Notes under the pieces: generated by a model
What the model was told of the DNA's origin: nothing
Databases searched by the model: none
The model's input: the letters and a program-made list of their open reading frames with translations, nothing else
Assembly (NCBI RefSeq): GCF_001425705.1
Contig: NZ_LMDC01000005.1
Span: 1 to 33,237 of the forward strand
Reading direction: 5' to 3'
DNA from: Pelomonas sp. Root1217
Lineage (GTDB): Bacteria > Pseudomonadota > Gammaproteobacteria > Burkholderiales > Burkholderiaceae_C
Length of the DNA stretch: 33,237 nt
Part shown: piece after piece, positions 7,974 to 17,177 of the stretch
Layout: each line of letters starts with the position of its first letter
How positions within the stretch are numbered: the first letter of the stretch is position 1
Made by a program: the position numbers and the translations under genes

Positions 7974-10613
7974 ATGAAGGTCAAACCGACCCCCATCGCG
8001 GCCGCAGCCGCCCTGACATTGCTCAGCATGTCGCTCGCCGCTCAGGCGCAAGAGGCTGCGGCAACCGCGCCGGCCCAGCTCGAGCAGGTCGTCGTCACCG
8101 GCATCCGCGCCTCGCTGCAGACCGCCGCCACGATCAAGAAGAACGCCAGCGCCGTGGTGGACGCCGTCTCGGCCGAGGACGTGGGCAAGCTGCCCGATTC
8201 CGACGTGGGTCAGGCCCTGGGCCGCATCCCCGGCGTGTCCGTCGGCCGTGCTTTCGGCCAGGGCTCGTCGGTGTCCATCCGCGGTTCCGACCCGCAGATG
8301 ACCTACACCACGCTGAACGGCCAGACCGTCGCGTCCACCGGTTGGTACGACCAGATGGACATCGACCGTTCGTTCAACTACTCGCTGCTGCCGGCCGAAA
8401 TGATCGGCGGCATGGAGGTCTACAAGTCCTCGCAGGCCAACCTCACCGAAGGCGGTATCGGCGGCACCGTCATCGTCAAGACCCGCAAGCCGCTGGACCT
8501 GGATGCCAACACCGTCTTCGTCAGTACGCACTACGGCCGCAGCACCTTCAGCGACCCCGAGAAAGAAGTGTCGGGTCTGTACAGCTGGCGCACGCCCAGC
8601 CGCAGCTTCGGTGTGCTGGTGGCCGCCGGCCTTTCCAAGGGCAACTACATCCGCAACGGCGTCGAGTCCGACAGCCGCTGGAACAGCGACGTGGCCCCCA
8701 CCACCTTCGTGACGGAGCGCAAGCGCACCTCCTTGAATGTCGCGCTGCAGGCCCGCCCGATCGAAGGCATGGAGCTGGGCCTGAACGTGCTGAAGATGAA
8801 GCTGGACGCCGACAGCTCCAACGCCAGCGACTACCTGATGCACGACGCGAACTGCGACCAGCGCAACACCGCCGTCAGTTCCGCGTTCAACCCCAATGGC
8901 ATGTGCCTGCACAGCACGACCACGGCCGCCAATCCGCTGCCGCACAAGTTCTTCCAGGTCTGGGCCCGCGGCGCCAGCATGGACTCGGACAGCGTCGTTG
9001 CAGATGCCCACTACAAGCTGGCCAACGGCAAGCTGGATTTGGTGGTCGGCAACACCAAGGCCACGGGCGGCACGTCGATCACGACGAACTACCAGACGGC
9101 TGCGTTTGACGGTGCGGCCGGTCCCTTCATGCGACCGAACTGGCAAGGCACGATCGACGCCACCGGCCACCAGATCCAGATCAATCCGGCGAACAACCAG
9201 TCGTGGGGCGTGAGCGCGCTGCCTGCGCAGATGTCGCCGGAAACCTGGGCCACGTCGGCCGGCCCGAACAAGGACAAGGAGAAGTTCGCCCAGCTCGACG
9301 CGACCTTCCACCTGGACTGGGGCGTCATCAGCGCCTTCAAGACCGGCGTCCGTTTCGCCGACCACACCTTCGAGAAGCGCAGCTTCCGCCCGATCTGGAA
9401 CAGCACGATCGCCCCGGTCGCCACCACCTCGCTGTTCAACGGCTCGGTGGACGCAGCGAGCTGGACGATCCCGCGTGCCGACATCGGCGCCATGCTGAAC
9501 AACACCCGCAAGAACATCTCCGGCTGGGCGGAAGACCGTTCGGGCTACGGCGAGCTCAACGAAAAAAACCGCTCGGCCTACGGCATGTTCGAGTTCGACA
9601 CCGAAGGCCTGCGCGGCAACTTCGGTTTGCGCTACATCTCGACCAAGATCACCAGCACCGGCTACAAGTTCGACGGCACGACGCCCGCCGACCAGTACAG
9701 CGGCAACCAGAACTGGGCCAAGACGACGGCGGTCAGTGGCGCGCAATACAACGATGTGCTGCCGAGCCTGAACCTCGCCTTCGACCTGAGCAAGGACCTG
9801 GTGCTGCGCGCCACGGCGTCCCAGGCCATCACCCGCCCGAACTTCGCCAACATGTTCGGCGTGACGGTGTCGGGCTACAACGATGACCGGCCCAACAACG
9901 AGACCTGGACCGTCGGCAACGTGGGCCTCAAGCCCATGAAGTCCAGCCAGGCCGACTTCGGCGTGGAGTACTACTACGGCAAGGGCAACCTGCTGTCGGC
10001 CACCTTCTTCGTGAAGGACATCTCCAACTTCGTCGTCGCCAAGGCCCTGGCCAACCAGAAGGTGGGCCTGGTGGACCCGCTCACCAAGGTCGACAACTGG
10101 ACGGTGCAGAGCTTCGAGAACGCCGGCGGCGGCCGCATCCGCGGCGTGGAGCTGCAAGCCAACCACGGCTTCGGCAACGGCTTCGGCGTCATCGGCAACT
10201 ACACCTTCACCGAAGGCAATGCACCGGCCAGCAGCTATATCGACCAGCTGGCTGTCTTCACGCAGGCATCCAAGCACAACCTGAACCTGGTGGGCTACTA
10301 CGAGAGCGCGAGCTATTTTGGCCGCCTGGCCTACAACTGGCGCTCGAAGTACATGATCCGCGAAGGCGCCTACTGGTACGGCAACCGCATGCACGACGCC
10401 TACGGCACGCTCGACCTGAGCCTGGGCTGGAACATCAACAAGTGGCTGAAGCTGAGCTTTGACGCGGTCAACCTGACCAAGGAAGACGACGTGCAGTACG
10501 GCCCCGCCGCGGCGAGCAACACCGCCATCAAGGACCCGCTGCGCGCCGGCTTCCCGGCCTGGTCCTTCAAGGGCGAGACGACCTACAAGCTGGGCCTGAC
10601 CGCCAAGTTCTGA
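7974..10613 (+). CDS. TonB-dependent receptor 2, chitooligosaccharide/GlcNAc type
   Basis: This 879-residue outer-membrane receptor is paralogous to receptor 1. It has a signal peptide (1-25, AAQA cleavage), a TonB-box-like LEQVVVTG near residue 36, a plug with VSAEDVGKLPDSDVGQALGRIPGV (about 66-89), and a barrel ending in LTAKF. The ATG at 7974 is preceded by CGAGGA at 8 nt; an in-frame ATG at 7917 is rejected because it would place 19 unrelated residues before the signal peptide. A T-tailed terminator follows at 10636. Ligand specificity cannot be read from the sequence. Having two receptors may reflect different oligosaccharide lengths or linkages. Confidence 0.9.
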   Translation: MKVKPTPIAAAAALTLLSMSLAAQAQEAAATAPAQLEQVVVTGIRASLQTAATIKKNASAVVDAVSAEDVGKLPDSDVGQALGRIPGVSVGRAFGQGSSVSIRGSDPQMTYTTLNGQTVASTGWYDQMDIDRSFNYSLLPAEMIGGMEVYKSSQANLTEGGIGGTVIVKTRKPLDLDANTVFVSTHYGRSTFSDPEKEVSGLYSWRTPSRSFGVLVAAGLSKGNYIRNGVESDSRWNSDVAPTTFVTERKRTSLNVALQARPIEGMELGLNVLKMKLDADSSNASDYLMHDANCDQRNTAVSSAFNPNGMCLHSTTTAANPLPHKFFQVWARGASMDSDSVVADAHYKLANGKLDLVVGNTKATGGTSITTNYQTAAFDGAAGPFMRPNWQGTIDATGHQIQINPANNQSWGVSALPAQMSPETWATSAGPNKDKEKFAQLDATFHLDWGVISAFKTGVRFADHTFEKRSFRPIWNSTIAPVATTSLFNGSVDAASWTIPRADIGAMLNNTRKNISGWAEDRSGYGELNEKNRSAYGMFEFDTEGLRGNFGLRYISTKITSTGYKFDGTTPADQYSGNQNWAKTTAVSGAQYNDVLPSLNLAFDLSKDLVLRATASQAITRPNFANMFGVTVSGYNDDRPNNETWTVGNVGLKPMKSSQADFGVEYYYGKGNLLSATFFVKDISNFVVAKALANQKVGLVDPLTKVDNWTVQSFENAGGGRIRGVELQANHGFGNGFGVIGNYTFTEGNAPASSYIDQLAVFTQASKHNLNLVGYYESASYFGRLAYNWRSKYMIREGAYWYGNRMHDAYGTLDLSLGWNINKWLKLSFDAVNLTKEDDVQYGPAAASNTAIKDPLRAGFPAWSFKGETTYKLGLTAKF

Positions 10614-10635
10614 TCCTTGTCCGCTTGTCTCCTTC

Positions 10636-10663
10636 AAGCCCGGCAGCCGCCGGGCTTTTTTTC
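10636..10663 (+). terminator. Rho-independent terminator after receptor 2
   Basis: The stem AAGCCCGGC/GCCGGGCTT (10636-10644 with 10649-10657) with a 4-nt loop is followed by a run of T. The T run lies only on the plus side, so it ends receptor 2 transcription. The convergent nag operon ends 19 bases away at 10682. Confidence 0.85.
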
Positions 10664-10681
10664 TTGCTGGAGAGGCCGAGG

Positions 10682-11389
10682 CTAGAAGTCGTAGAAGGTG
10701 TTGACCGTGAGCCGCCCCGTGCGCGGATCGCTGCGCAGTCGCTGCGGGTTCACGATGGCCGAGTGCAGCAGGCTGCCACGGTAGATGATCAAGCGGTTGA
10801 AGCGCGCCGGCATGACGCCCAGCAACTCGAAATGTGCGTCCGAGTCGTCGAAGTAGCGCGGTGGTGCGGGCTGGCGGTCCACCTGGTCGTAGATCGCGGC
10901 GCCGTAGCGCTCGCGGTTCTCCGCGGTGATCTGCTGCAGCCCGGTGGCGCGGTGGCGGTAGAAGGCGGTGCCGCCATGCCGGTCGTCGCACAGATAGAGC
11001 AGCGCGGCCATGTAGTGCGGCGTGCTGGCATCGAAGTGCGGCACCCGCTGCAGCGGCCCGAGCTCATGCGGCGCCACGGTGGTGAGCGAAAACACGCAGG
11101 GCGTCTTCTTCACCGGCAGCGACTCGGGCACGCCGAAGTTGACCTTGATGAGCGGGTCGAGCAGCGCCGTCAGGCTTTCGGAGTAGGCCATCGGCGCCGG
11201 GGCGCGCACGCCGGGGTAGCCGCGGCGCTCATCCGCGCCCGGGCAAGGCTTGAAAGCAGCCTCGCACGCCGCGTCGACCAACGGCTGGGGATCGTCCAGG
11301 AAGTTGTCGATGACGATCACCTGATGCTCGCCCATCTGCACCGACCGGATGTCCGGCGGCATGCGGATGGCGAACGCATCGTCACTCAT
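10682..11389 (-). CDS. DUF6445-like Fe(II)/2-oxoglutarate oxygenase
   Basis: This 235-residue protein resembles the DUF6445 family and prolyl-4-hydroxylase-like dioxygenases. Candidate metal ligands are H118-x-D120 (VPHFDAS) and H209 (GSLLHSA), with R226 as a likely 2-oxoglutarate anchor (TGRLTVN); the HGGTAFYRH block also fits the fold. It is the last gene of the nag operon, starting 3 nt after the nagX stop. With the halogenase and the two cupin proteins it is the fourth putative oxidative enzyme in the regulon. The substrate is unknown. The family call is from recognition and was not searched. Confidence 0.7.
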   Translation of the reverse strand: MSDDAFAIRMPPDIRSVQMGEHQVIVIDNFLDDPQPLVDAACEAAFKPCPGADERRGYPGVRAPAPMAYSESLTALLDPLIKVNFGVPESLPVKKTPCVFSLTTVAPHELGPLQRVPHFDASTPHYMAALLYLCDDRHGGTAFYRHRATGLQQITAENRERYGAAIYDQVDRQPAPPRYFDDSDAHFELLGVMPARFNRLIIYRGSLLHSAIVNPQRLRSDPRTGRLTVNTFYDF

Positions 11390-11392
11390 GAT

Positions 11393-12472
11393 TCAGATCT
11401 TCCAGTGCAGCCGGCCCCTGTCCAACGCCCAGACGATGATGGCCCAGACGGCGACGAAGGCGAGCGCAAAAGCCAGCGACTGGACGTGCGGTCCCAACCG
11501 GGCACCCAGCGGCCCGAACACGGTGCGGTACAGCGGCTCCATCCAGCCGGTGGCCGCCAGCAGCACCGTGCACATCCAGGCCCCGGCATAGGCGCCGATG
11601 GCGTTCAGTCCGAAGGCGCGGCCCCATGGGCGGTGGCCGAGGCGATCGATCCACTGGTGCGCCAGCGCTAGCGCGACGGCCGCCAGACCCCCGGTCCACA
11701 ACACGAAGGACGGCGTCCACAACTGCTTGTTCCAGGGCAGCCAGCACGACCACCACCAGCCGACCAGCCCAGCCGCAACGCCGGTCAACAGCAACGCCCG
11801 TGTCTGCTCACGCCTCAGCAGGCCGCCGCAGAGCAGGCCGAAGACCGTCGTCGCCAGCGCGCCCAGCGTGGACAGCAGGCCCTCGGGGTCGAAGGCGGCG
11901 CCGGTCGCGGCATCCCACTCGTAGGCCCAGCGGCCGAGCACGGCGGTGTCGATGCGCTGGTTCAGGCTGCCGACCTTGTCCAGCGTCACGCCGCCGAACT
12001 GCAGCAGCGCGCCATAGCCCGCCAGCAGGGCCAGCAGCAGCGCCCACTGCCCACGCACGCGCAGATGCAGGGCCGCCACGCCGGCAAACGCAAAGCAGAT
12101 GCCAATGCGCTGCAGCACCCCCAGCACGCGGAACTCGGGCTTGTGCATGAACCACCACGCGAGCAGATGCAGGATCAGGCCCAACCCGAAGATGCGCAAG
12201 CCGCGCAGCAGCACCGCCGCGCGCAGCGGCCCGGGTGGGGCGCCCGCATCCACACGTGGCCCGAGCGCCAGTGCGGCCGAGACGCCGACGATGAACAGGA
12301 AGAGCGGAAAGATCAGGTCGGTCGGCGTGAAGCCATGCCAGGCCGCATGCTCCAGCGGCCCGTAGACGTGGCCCCAGTCGCCCGGGTTGTTGACCAGCAG
12401 CATGGCCGCGACGGCCAGGCCACGCAGCGCGTCCACCGACGCGATGCGTCGTGAAGACGAGAAGCTGCTCAC
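11393..12472 (-). CDS. nagX: NagX: DUF5009/HGSNAT-like membrane protein
   Basis: This 359-residue polytopic inner-membrane protein begins SVDALRGLAVAAMLLVNNPG, the typical opening of the NagX/DUF5009 family related to heparan-alpha-glucosaminide N-acetyltransferase. About ten hydrophobic segments follow. NagX genes recur in proteobacterial GlcNAc regulons; a role in handling or acetylating amino sugars at the inner membrane has been proposed but its biochemistry is not settled. The start is GTG at 12472, overlapping the chitinase stop by 3 nt (GTGA), so translation is probably coupled. Confidence 0.85.
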   Translation of the reverse strand: MSSFSSSRRIASVDALRGLAVAAMLLVNNPGDWGHVYGPLEHAAWHGFTPTDLIFPLFLFIVGVSAALALGPRVDAGAPPGPLRAAVLLRGLRIFGLGLILHLLAWWFMHKPEFRVLGVLQRIGICFAFAGVAALHLRVRGQWALLLALLAGYGALLQFGGVTLDKVGSLNQRIDTAVLGRWAYEWDAATGAAFDPEGLLSTLGALATTVFGLLCGGLLRREQTRALLLTGVAAGLVGWWWSCWLPWNKQLWTPSFVLWTGGLAAVALALAHQWIDRLGHRPWGRAFGLNAIGAYAGAWMCTVLLAATGWMEPLYRTVFGPLGARLGPHVQSLAFALAFVAVWAIIVWALDRGRLHWKI

Positions 12473-13590
12473 GGCTGCATCGCGCTCAGGATCTCGCCGT
12501 TGTCCTGGCTGAGCTCCCAGGCGAACACGCCCGCCAGGCCCGCCTTCTTGGCGAACGCGACCTTGGCGCGCACCGCGCGCGGGTCGTCGTAGCCCACGAA
12601 GCGACCGCCGCCGACCATGGCCCAGGACTGGGTGCGCTTGTCGAAGTGCGCCTTCATGCCGGTCAGCGAGTCGATGTCCTTGAAGGGCACCGAGCCGTCT
12701 TCATTGGGCCAGGGCCTGGCATAGCTGCCATCGGCCTTGACGCCGTCGAAGCCACGGCCATACATGGCCACGCCAGCGACGAGCTTGGCCGCCGGCACGC
12801 CTTCGCGCTTCAGGTTGGCGACCGACGCCTCCAAGCTGGTGTCGTCGCTGGCCTTGGCGCTGCGCAGCGCGGTGTGGTTGGCGGCCTTCCTGGTCCAGGG
12901 GCCGGCGAAGTCGTAGGTCATCATGAAGACCAGATCCAGCGACGGCGCCGCGCGGCCCATGGCCATGCGGGCGAGCTGCTCCTTGGTCGTGGCGATCGCA
13001 GTGGTCAGCGCGTAGCGCTTTCCAGCTTCGCGGCCCAGCGCATCCAACCCCGCGCGCAGGTCCTGCATCAGCAGCACATAGTTCTCGGCGTCGGCCTTGC
13101 TGCCCAGCTGCACGCCGTTGACGGCGCCGTTGGAGCCGGGATGCTCCCAGTCGATGTCCAGGCCGTCGAAGCCGGGGTGGGCGCGCAGCCAGTCGGCGGC
13201 GTGCTTGACGAAGGCCTGACGGCCCGCAGCGGTAGCGGCCAGATGGAAGAAGGGGTCGGAGCCGCCCCAACCGCCCACCGAGGCCAGCACCTGCACCTTG
13301 GGGTCGCGGACCTTCAGGCGCTGGAAGGCGGCGGAGAAGACGTCCTGGTCGGCATGCGGTGCGATGCTGAAATTGGGCTTGCCGGCACAGGCCGCGGCCT
13401 CCGTCTTGCGCTCGCCTTCGCCACAGATCAGCAGGAAGGCATAGAGCAGGTGCGTGACGCGGCCGGGCTGGAGTTGCTCGACGACATCCACGCCACGCTC
13501 GGCCAGGATGTAGGTGCCGACGACGGGCCTGGTTTGTGCCTGCGCCAGGGACGCTGCCAGCGCCAGGGCGGCGATCAGGGTCTTCTTCAT
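12469..13590 (-). CDS. Secreted GH18 chitinase
   Basis: This 373-residue glycoside hydrolase family 18 enzyme is predicted to hydrolyse chitin or chitooligosaccharides by substrate-assisted catalysis. A signal peptide (1-19, AQA cleavage), the SVGGWGG strand motif (104-110) and the catalytic DGLDIDWE with acid Glu149 are visible. FMMTYDFAGPW, and a late FAWELSQDNGEI supply further subsite residues typical of the family. There is no carbohydrate-binding module. I chose the MKKTL start at 13590 because it overlaps the GH16 stop as ATGA; an ATG three codons earlier (13599) is possible. Confidence 0.92.
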   Translation of the reverse strand: MKKTLIAALALAASLAQAQTRPVVGTYILAERGVDVVEQLQPGRVTHLLYAFLLICGEGERKTEAAACAGKPNFSIAPHADQDVFSAAFQRLKVRDPKVQVLASVGGWGGSDPFFHLAATAAGRQAFVKHAADWLRAHPGFDGLDIDWEHPGSNGAVNGVQLGSKADAENYVLLMQDLRAGLDALGREAGKRYALTTAIATTKEQLARMAMGRAAPSLDLVFMMTYDFAGPWTRKAANHTALRSAKASDDTSLEASVANLKREGVPAAKLVAGVAMYGRGFDGVKADGSYARPWPNEDGSVPFKDIDSLTGMKAHFDKRTQSWAMVGGGRFVGYDDPRAVRAKVAFAKKAGLAGVFAWELSQDNGEILSAMQP

Positions 13591-14429
13591 AGATTGCATT
13601 CGCTGGTCAGGCCGGCATCCGGCACGGTGTCACGGCGGGCCACGCCCTGCTTGCGCAGTTGCGCTGCACGGGCCTGCATCGCGGCGGGGTTCAGCGTCTT
13701 GCCGGCCTCGTGCAGCACCCAGTCGACCTCAAATTCGTAGTCGCGCGGCGCACCCGCCGTCGCACCGTCGGAAATCCAATGGTTGAAGCTGATCGCCATC
13801 GGCTTGGCCGGCACATTGCGGCCGGTGTGCTCGCCCATCAGCCTGCCGTTGACGTAGTGGCGGGTTCGCGTCGCTTCGACCTGCACGGTCAGCAGCTGCC
13901 AGCCATTGAAGCTGCCCTGCACGATGGAGGCCTGGTTGAAAGACTCCCAGGGGTCGATGCGCACCGTGTGCCAGCTGACGCCGTAGAGCCGCGTCTCCGG
14001 CTCGCCCCAGCCGCCATGCGGCAGATACTCGAAGTCGACCTCGCTGAAGTCGGGGTCGTAGTCGTGCTTGAGCGGCCCCGCGAGGAAGAAGCTCTGGATG
14101 ATGGGGTCGCGCGAGCCGGCGGTGTCGCGAAAGCGCACGCGCGCCGTCGTCGTGCCAACCAGGAACTTGCGAGCCGCGCAGAGCTGGGCCAGCGAGGTGT
14201 TGGCCGGCGTGCCGTCCGTTGACATCTTCAGCTTGAGCAGTCCGCCGTCCAGCGAGAGCTGGGTGGTGGCGAAGCGTGCACCCGGCAGGCCCGGGTGGCC
14301 GGTGCCCTCGCGCAGCACCCAGCCGCTCTGGCGGAGCGCGTCCAGGCTGGTCTGCGAGAAGTCGTCGAAGAACTCGCCAGCGGCGAATGCAGGAGCCGCG
14401 GCAACCAGCAACAGCGCCGCGGCCTTCAT
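13587..14429 (-). CDS. Secreted GH16-like hydrolase
   Basis: This 280-residue exported protein has a signal peptide (MKAAALLLVAAAPAFA) and a concanavalin-like fold suggested by the GH16 signature SEVDFEYL, where E-x-D-x-E supplies nucleophile and acid. GH16 enzymes cleave beta-1,3/1,4-glucans, agars, carrageenans or related polymers; which one applies here cannot be told. Its place between the permease and the chitinase suggests attack on a chitin-glucan composite such as the fungal wall. The start at 14429 overlaps the permease stop as ATGA. The 3' end overlaps the chitinase start. Confidence 0.78.
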   Translation of the reverse strand: MKAAALLLVAAAPAFAAGEFFDDFSQTSLDALRQSGWVLREGTGHPGLPGARFATTQLSLDGGLLKLKMSTDGTPANTSLAQLCAARKFLVGTTTARVRFRDTAGSRDPIIQSFFLAGPLKHDYDPDFSEVDFEYLPHGGWGEPETRLYGVSWHTVRIDPWESFNQASIVQGSFNGWQLLTVQVEATRTRHYVNGRLMGEHTGRNVPAKPMAISFNHWISDGATAGAPRDYEFEVDWVLHEAGKTLNPAAMQARAAQLRKQGVARRDTVPDAGLTSECNL

Positions 14430-15703
14430 GCCGGCACGGCCTCGGTAGGCGCGGCCTTGCGCGGCATCGGCACCCACAGCAGCAGCAATAATGCCGGCAG
14501 GCCACAGCCAATCGTCCAGGCGAAGAACTGCTGGTAGCCCATGGCGATCTGGATGTCGCCGCTGATCGACTTGGCGAAGATGAAGCCCAGCTGCATGACG
14601 CCCGAACCCAGCGCGTAATGGGCCGTCTGGAAGCGCCCCGGGGCCACGGCCTGCATGATGTACAGGATCATGCCGACGAAGCCGAAGCCATAGCCGAACA
14701 TCTCCACGCCGACCGCTGCGGCGATATGCGGCATGTCGGCCGGCAGCTGGCTGGCGAGGTAGTAGAAGGTCACATTGGGCACGCTCATGGCCAGCAGCAG
14801 CAGCGGCATCGCGCGCTTGAGGCTGAGCCTGCTGGTGACCCAGCCGCCCAGCACCGAGCCGACGAGGAAGGCGCCCGTGCCGACCCAGCCGTAGACGTCG
14901 GCCACCTGCCCGGTCGTCAGGCCCAGACCGCCCTTGTCGCGCGCTTCCAGCAGGAACAGCGGGCCGATGGTCTGCACCTGGCCTTCGGCAAAGCGGAACA
15001 TGACGATGAAGAGCACCGCGCGCCAGATGCCCGGCTTGCTGAAGAAGTCGACGACGACCTCCTTCAGCATCGAGGCAACGCCCGAGGCGGTCAGCTCGCT
15101 GTGCTCGGTGCTCAGCGTCCCCGGCAGGAAACGGGCGTTGTAGGTGGCCAGCACCGCTACCAGGCCGGCCAGCACCAGGAAGACAGTGGACCAGGCGTTG
15201 ACCGCGCCCATCGTGCCTTCCAGATGGCCGGCGAGCTTCAGGATGACGCCAGTGATGAAGAAGCGCGCGCCGTTGAAGAAGGCGCCCTGCCAGCCGGCAT
15301 AGGCGGCCTGGCGCTTTTCGTCGAGCGAGGCCATGTACAGGCCGTCGCAGGCGATGTCATGCGTGGCCGAGGCATAGGCGATCAGGAAGAGCACGACGAT
15401 GGCCGCGCCGAACCAGTGCGGCAGGTGCAGGGCCAGCGCCATCAGGCCCAGGCCCACCGCGCCAACGTACTGAGCCACGACGACGATGAGCTTCTTGCTG
15501 CGCGCCAGCTCCAGGAACGGGCTCCACAGCGGCTTGATGGCCCAGGCCAGGCCGAGCACGGCCGTCCAGCGGGCGATCTGGTCGTTCTCCACGCCCAGGT
15601 TCTTGAACATCAGCCCCGCGATGAGCATGACGACGAAGAACTGCATGCCCTGCACGAAGTACAGGGTGGGCACCCACCTCATTGGAGTCCGAGCCTGTTC
15701 CAT
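14426..15703 (-). CDS. MFS permease (AmpG-like), probable GlcNAc/chitooligosaccharide importer
   Basis: This 425-residue major facilitator with about 12 hydrophobic segments begins RWVPTLYFVQGMQFFVVMLI and has IKPLWSP between helices, as in AmpG/PucC-like carriers that move GlcNAc-containing muropeptides. In this operon it is the only inner-membrane sugar carrier, so it probably brings GlcNAc or short oligomers into the cytoplasm for the GH3 enzyme and kinase. The start (MEQARTP) overlaps the GH3 stop by 1 nt (TGATG). A longer open frame to 16147 is a shadow within the GH3 gene. Confidence 0.82.
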   Translation of the reverse strand: MEQARTPMRWVPTLYFVQGMQFFVVMLIAGLMFKNLGVENDQIARWTAVLGLAWAIKPLWSPFLELARSKKLIVVVAQYVGAVGLGLMALALHLPHWFGAAIVVLFLIAYASATHDIACDGLYMASLDEKRQAAYAGWQGAFFNGARFFITGVILKLAGHLEGTMGAVNAWSTVFLVLAGLVAVLATYNARFLPGTLSTEHSELTASGVASMLKEVVVDFFSKPGIWRAVLFIVMFRFAEGQVQTIGPLFLLEARDKGGLGLTTGQVADVYGWVGTGAFLVGSVLGGWVTSRLSLKRAMPLLLLAMSVPNVTFYYLASQLPADMPHIAAAVGVEMFGYGFGFVGMILYIMQAVAPGRFQTAHYALGSGVMQLGFIFAKSISGDIQIAMGYQQFFAWTIGCGLPALLLLLWVPMPRKAAPTEAVPA

Positions 15704-17175
15704 CACTGCAGTCCCTGCGGCGCGCGGCCGGCGGCCTGGGTTCGACCTTCCAGCCAGGCCTTGAGGCCGGCCAATGCACCGGGTGCAAAGCCCCAGCTCA
15801 GCACGGTCGGGCCGGCGACGTCCAGGCTCTGGTAAGGATTCCACAGCGACAGGTGCAGGTCGGGCCGCCACTCGCTCGCGGCCAAGCCGTAGCGGGCGCG
15901 GCGCGTGGAGACCAGCACATTGACACGCCCGTCCTTGGGCACCGTGCGCCAGTCGAGCTGGGCGATGTCGTCGACCATCTGCACCTGGGCGTCGGTGAAG
16001 GCCTCGAACAGCGCCACGGCCTGGCGGCCGGTGGGGCCCGCCTCGGACACCATGTCGGTCGGCACATCGCCTTGCACGATGACGCGGATGGGGGCGTCGA
16101 GCGCTGGCGGCGCGGCACCGCGCAGCGCAGTCAGGCCCGCGGCCCACGCCTCGGCCATCAGCGCATGGTCGGCCGCGCGAGCAGCGCTGTCGTCCATGGC
16201 ACGGGCCGGATAGGCGGCGGCGAGGCGGTCCAGGCGGCGGTTGGCGGTCTCGCCCTGCTCGGGCGTCAGCCGGCGGCTGGCGAAGGCATCGCGCAGCGCG
16301 TTGATCGCGACGAGCTGCTCGGCCGGTGAGCCCTGGGCCAGCACCATGTCGGCGCCCGCCTCGATGGCCATGACGGCCGACTTGGCATAGCCGAAGCGCT
16401 CGGCGACCGCCTTCATCATCAGCGCGTCGGTGATGACGACGCCGTCATAGCCCCAGTCCTGACGCAGGATGCCGCCGATCAGCTGCGGCGACAGCGTGGC
16501 CGGGCGGTCCGGGTCGATCTGCGGGTAGACGATGTGGGCCGTCATCATGGCCGGCGCTTGGGAGGCCAGCGCCTTGAACGGGGCCAGTTCCAGCGCGTTC
16601 AATTCGGCACGCGTCTTGTCGACGGTGGGCAGGGCGTGATGCGAGTCCACATGCGTGTCGCCGTGGCCGGGGAAGTGCTTGACGCAGCAGGCCACGCCTT
16701 CGCGCAGGGAGCCCCGCATCCACGCGGCCGCGAGGCGGCTGACCTCGACCGGGTCGTTGGAGAAACTGCGCTCGCCGATGACGGGGTTGGCCGGGTTGTT
16801 GTTGACGTCCAGTACCGGCGCGAAGTTCCAGTTGATGCCCAGCGACTTCAGACCGCGCGCCACTGCGGCGCCCACGGCCTCGGCGCGGTCAGCATCGCCG
16901 CTGGCGCCCAAAGCCATGGCCGATGGTGGCTGCGGCAGGAAGGTCACGCGCACGACCGCGCCGCCCTCTTGGTCGATGCCGATCAGCGCTTCAGGGCCGA
17001 GCACGTCGATGAGGTCACGCATCAGCGCCCTCACCTCGCTCTCGGTGCCGATGTTCTTGCGGAACAGGCAGACCGAGCGGATCTTTTGCTCGCGCAGGAA
17101 GGTCGCAGTCTCGGCGTCGAGGCTCTGGCCCGGGATGTCGACCATCACCAGGCGGCCGGGATCAAAGGTGCTCAT
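15703..17175 (-). CDS. GH3 beta-N-acetylhexosaminidase (NagZ-like with C-terminal domain)
   Basis: This 490-residue enzyme is predicted to release GlcNAc from the non-reducing ends of chitooligosaccharides. The GH3 NagZ signature KHFPGHGDTHVDSH (166-179) holds the catalytic His/Asp loop, and the nucleophile is Asp250 in GVVITDALMM. There is no signal peptide, so it acts in the cytoplasm after uptake. It is longer than housekeeping NagZ (about 340) and carries an extra C-terminal domain, as in catabolic GH3 hexosaminidases. The ATG at 17175 lies 2 nt after the nagB-II stop; a TTG at 17181 would overlap that stop. Confidence 0.9.
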   Translation of the reverse strand: MSTFDPGRLVMVDIPGQSLDAETATFLREQKIRSVCLFRKNIGTESEVRALMRDLIDVLGPEALIGIDQEGGAVVRVTFLPQPPSAMALGASGDADRAEAVGAAVARGLKSLGINWNFAPVLDVNNNPANPVIGERSFSNDPVEVSRLAAAWMRGSLREGVACCVKHFPGHGDTHVDSHHALPTVDKTRAELNALELAPFKALASQAPAMMTAHIVYPQIDPDRPATLSPQLIGGILRQDWGYDGVVITDALMMKAVAERFGYAKSAVMAIEAGADMVLAQGSPAEQLVAINALRDAFASRRLTPEQGETANRRLDRLAAAYPARAMDDSAARAADHALMAEAWAAGLTALRGAAPPALDAPIRVIVQGDVPTDMVSEAGPTGRQAVALFEAFTDAQVQMVDDIAQLDWRTVPKDGRVNVLVSTRRARYGLAASEWRPDLHLSLWNPYQSLDVAGPTVLSWGFAPGALAGLKAWLEGRTQAAGRAPQGLQ

Positions 17176-17177
17176 GA

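Noticed and set aside
14426..16147. Extension of the MFS permease to 573 residues
   Set aside because: The extra 148 residues are a shadow of the GH3 gene. The true start overlaps the GH3 stop as TGATG and begins directly with the first transmembrane region.
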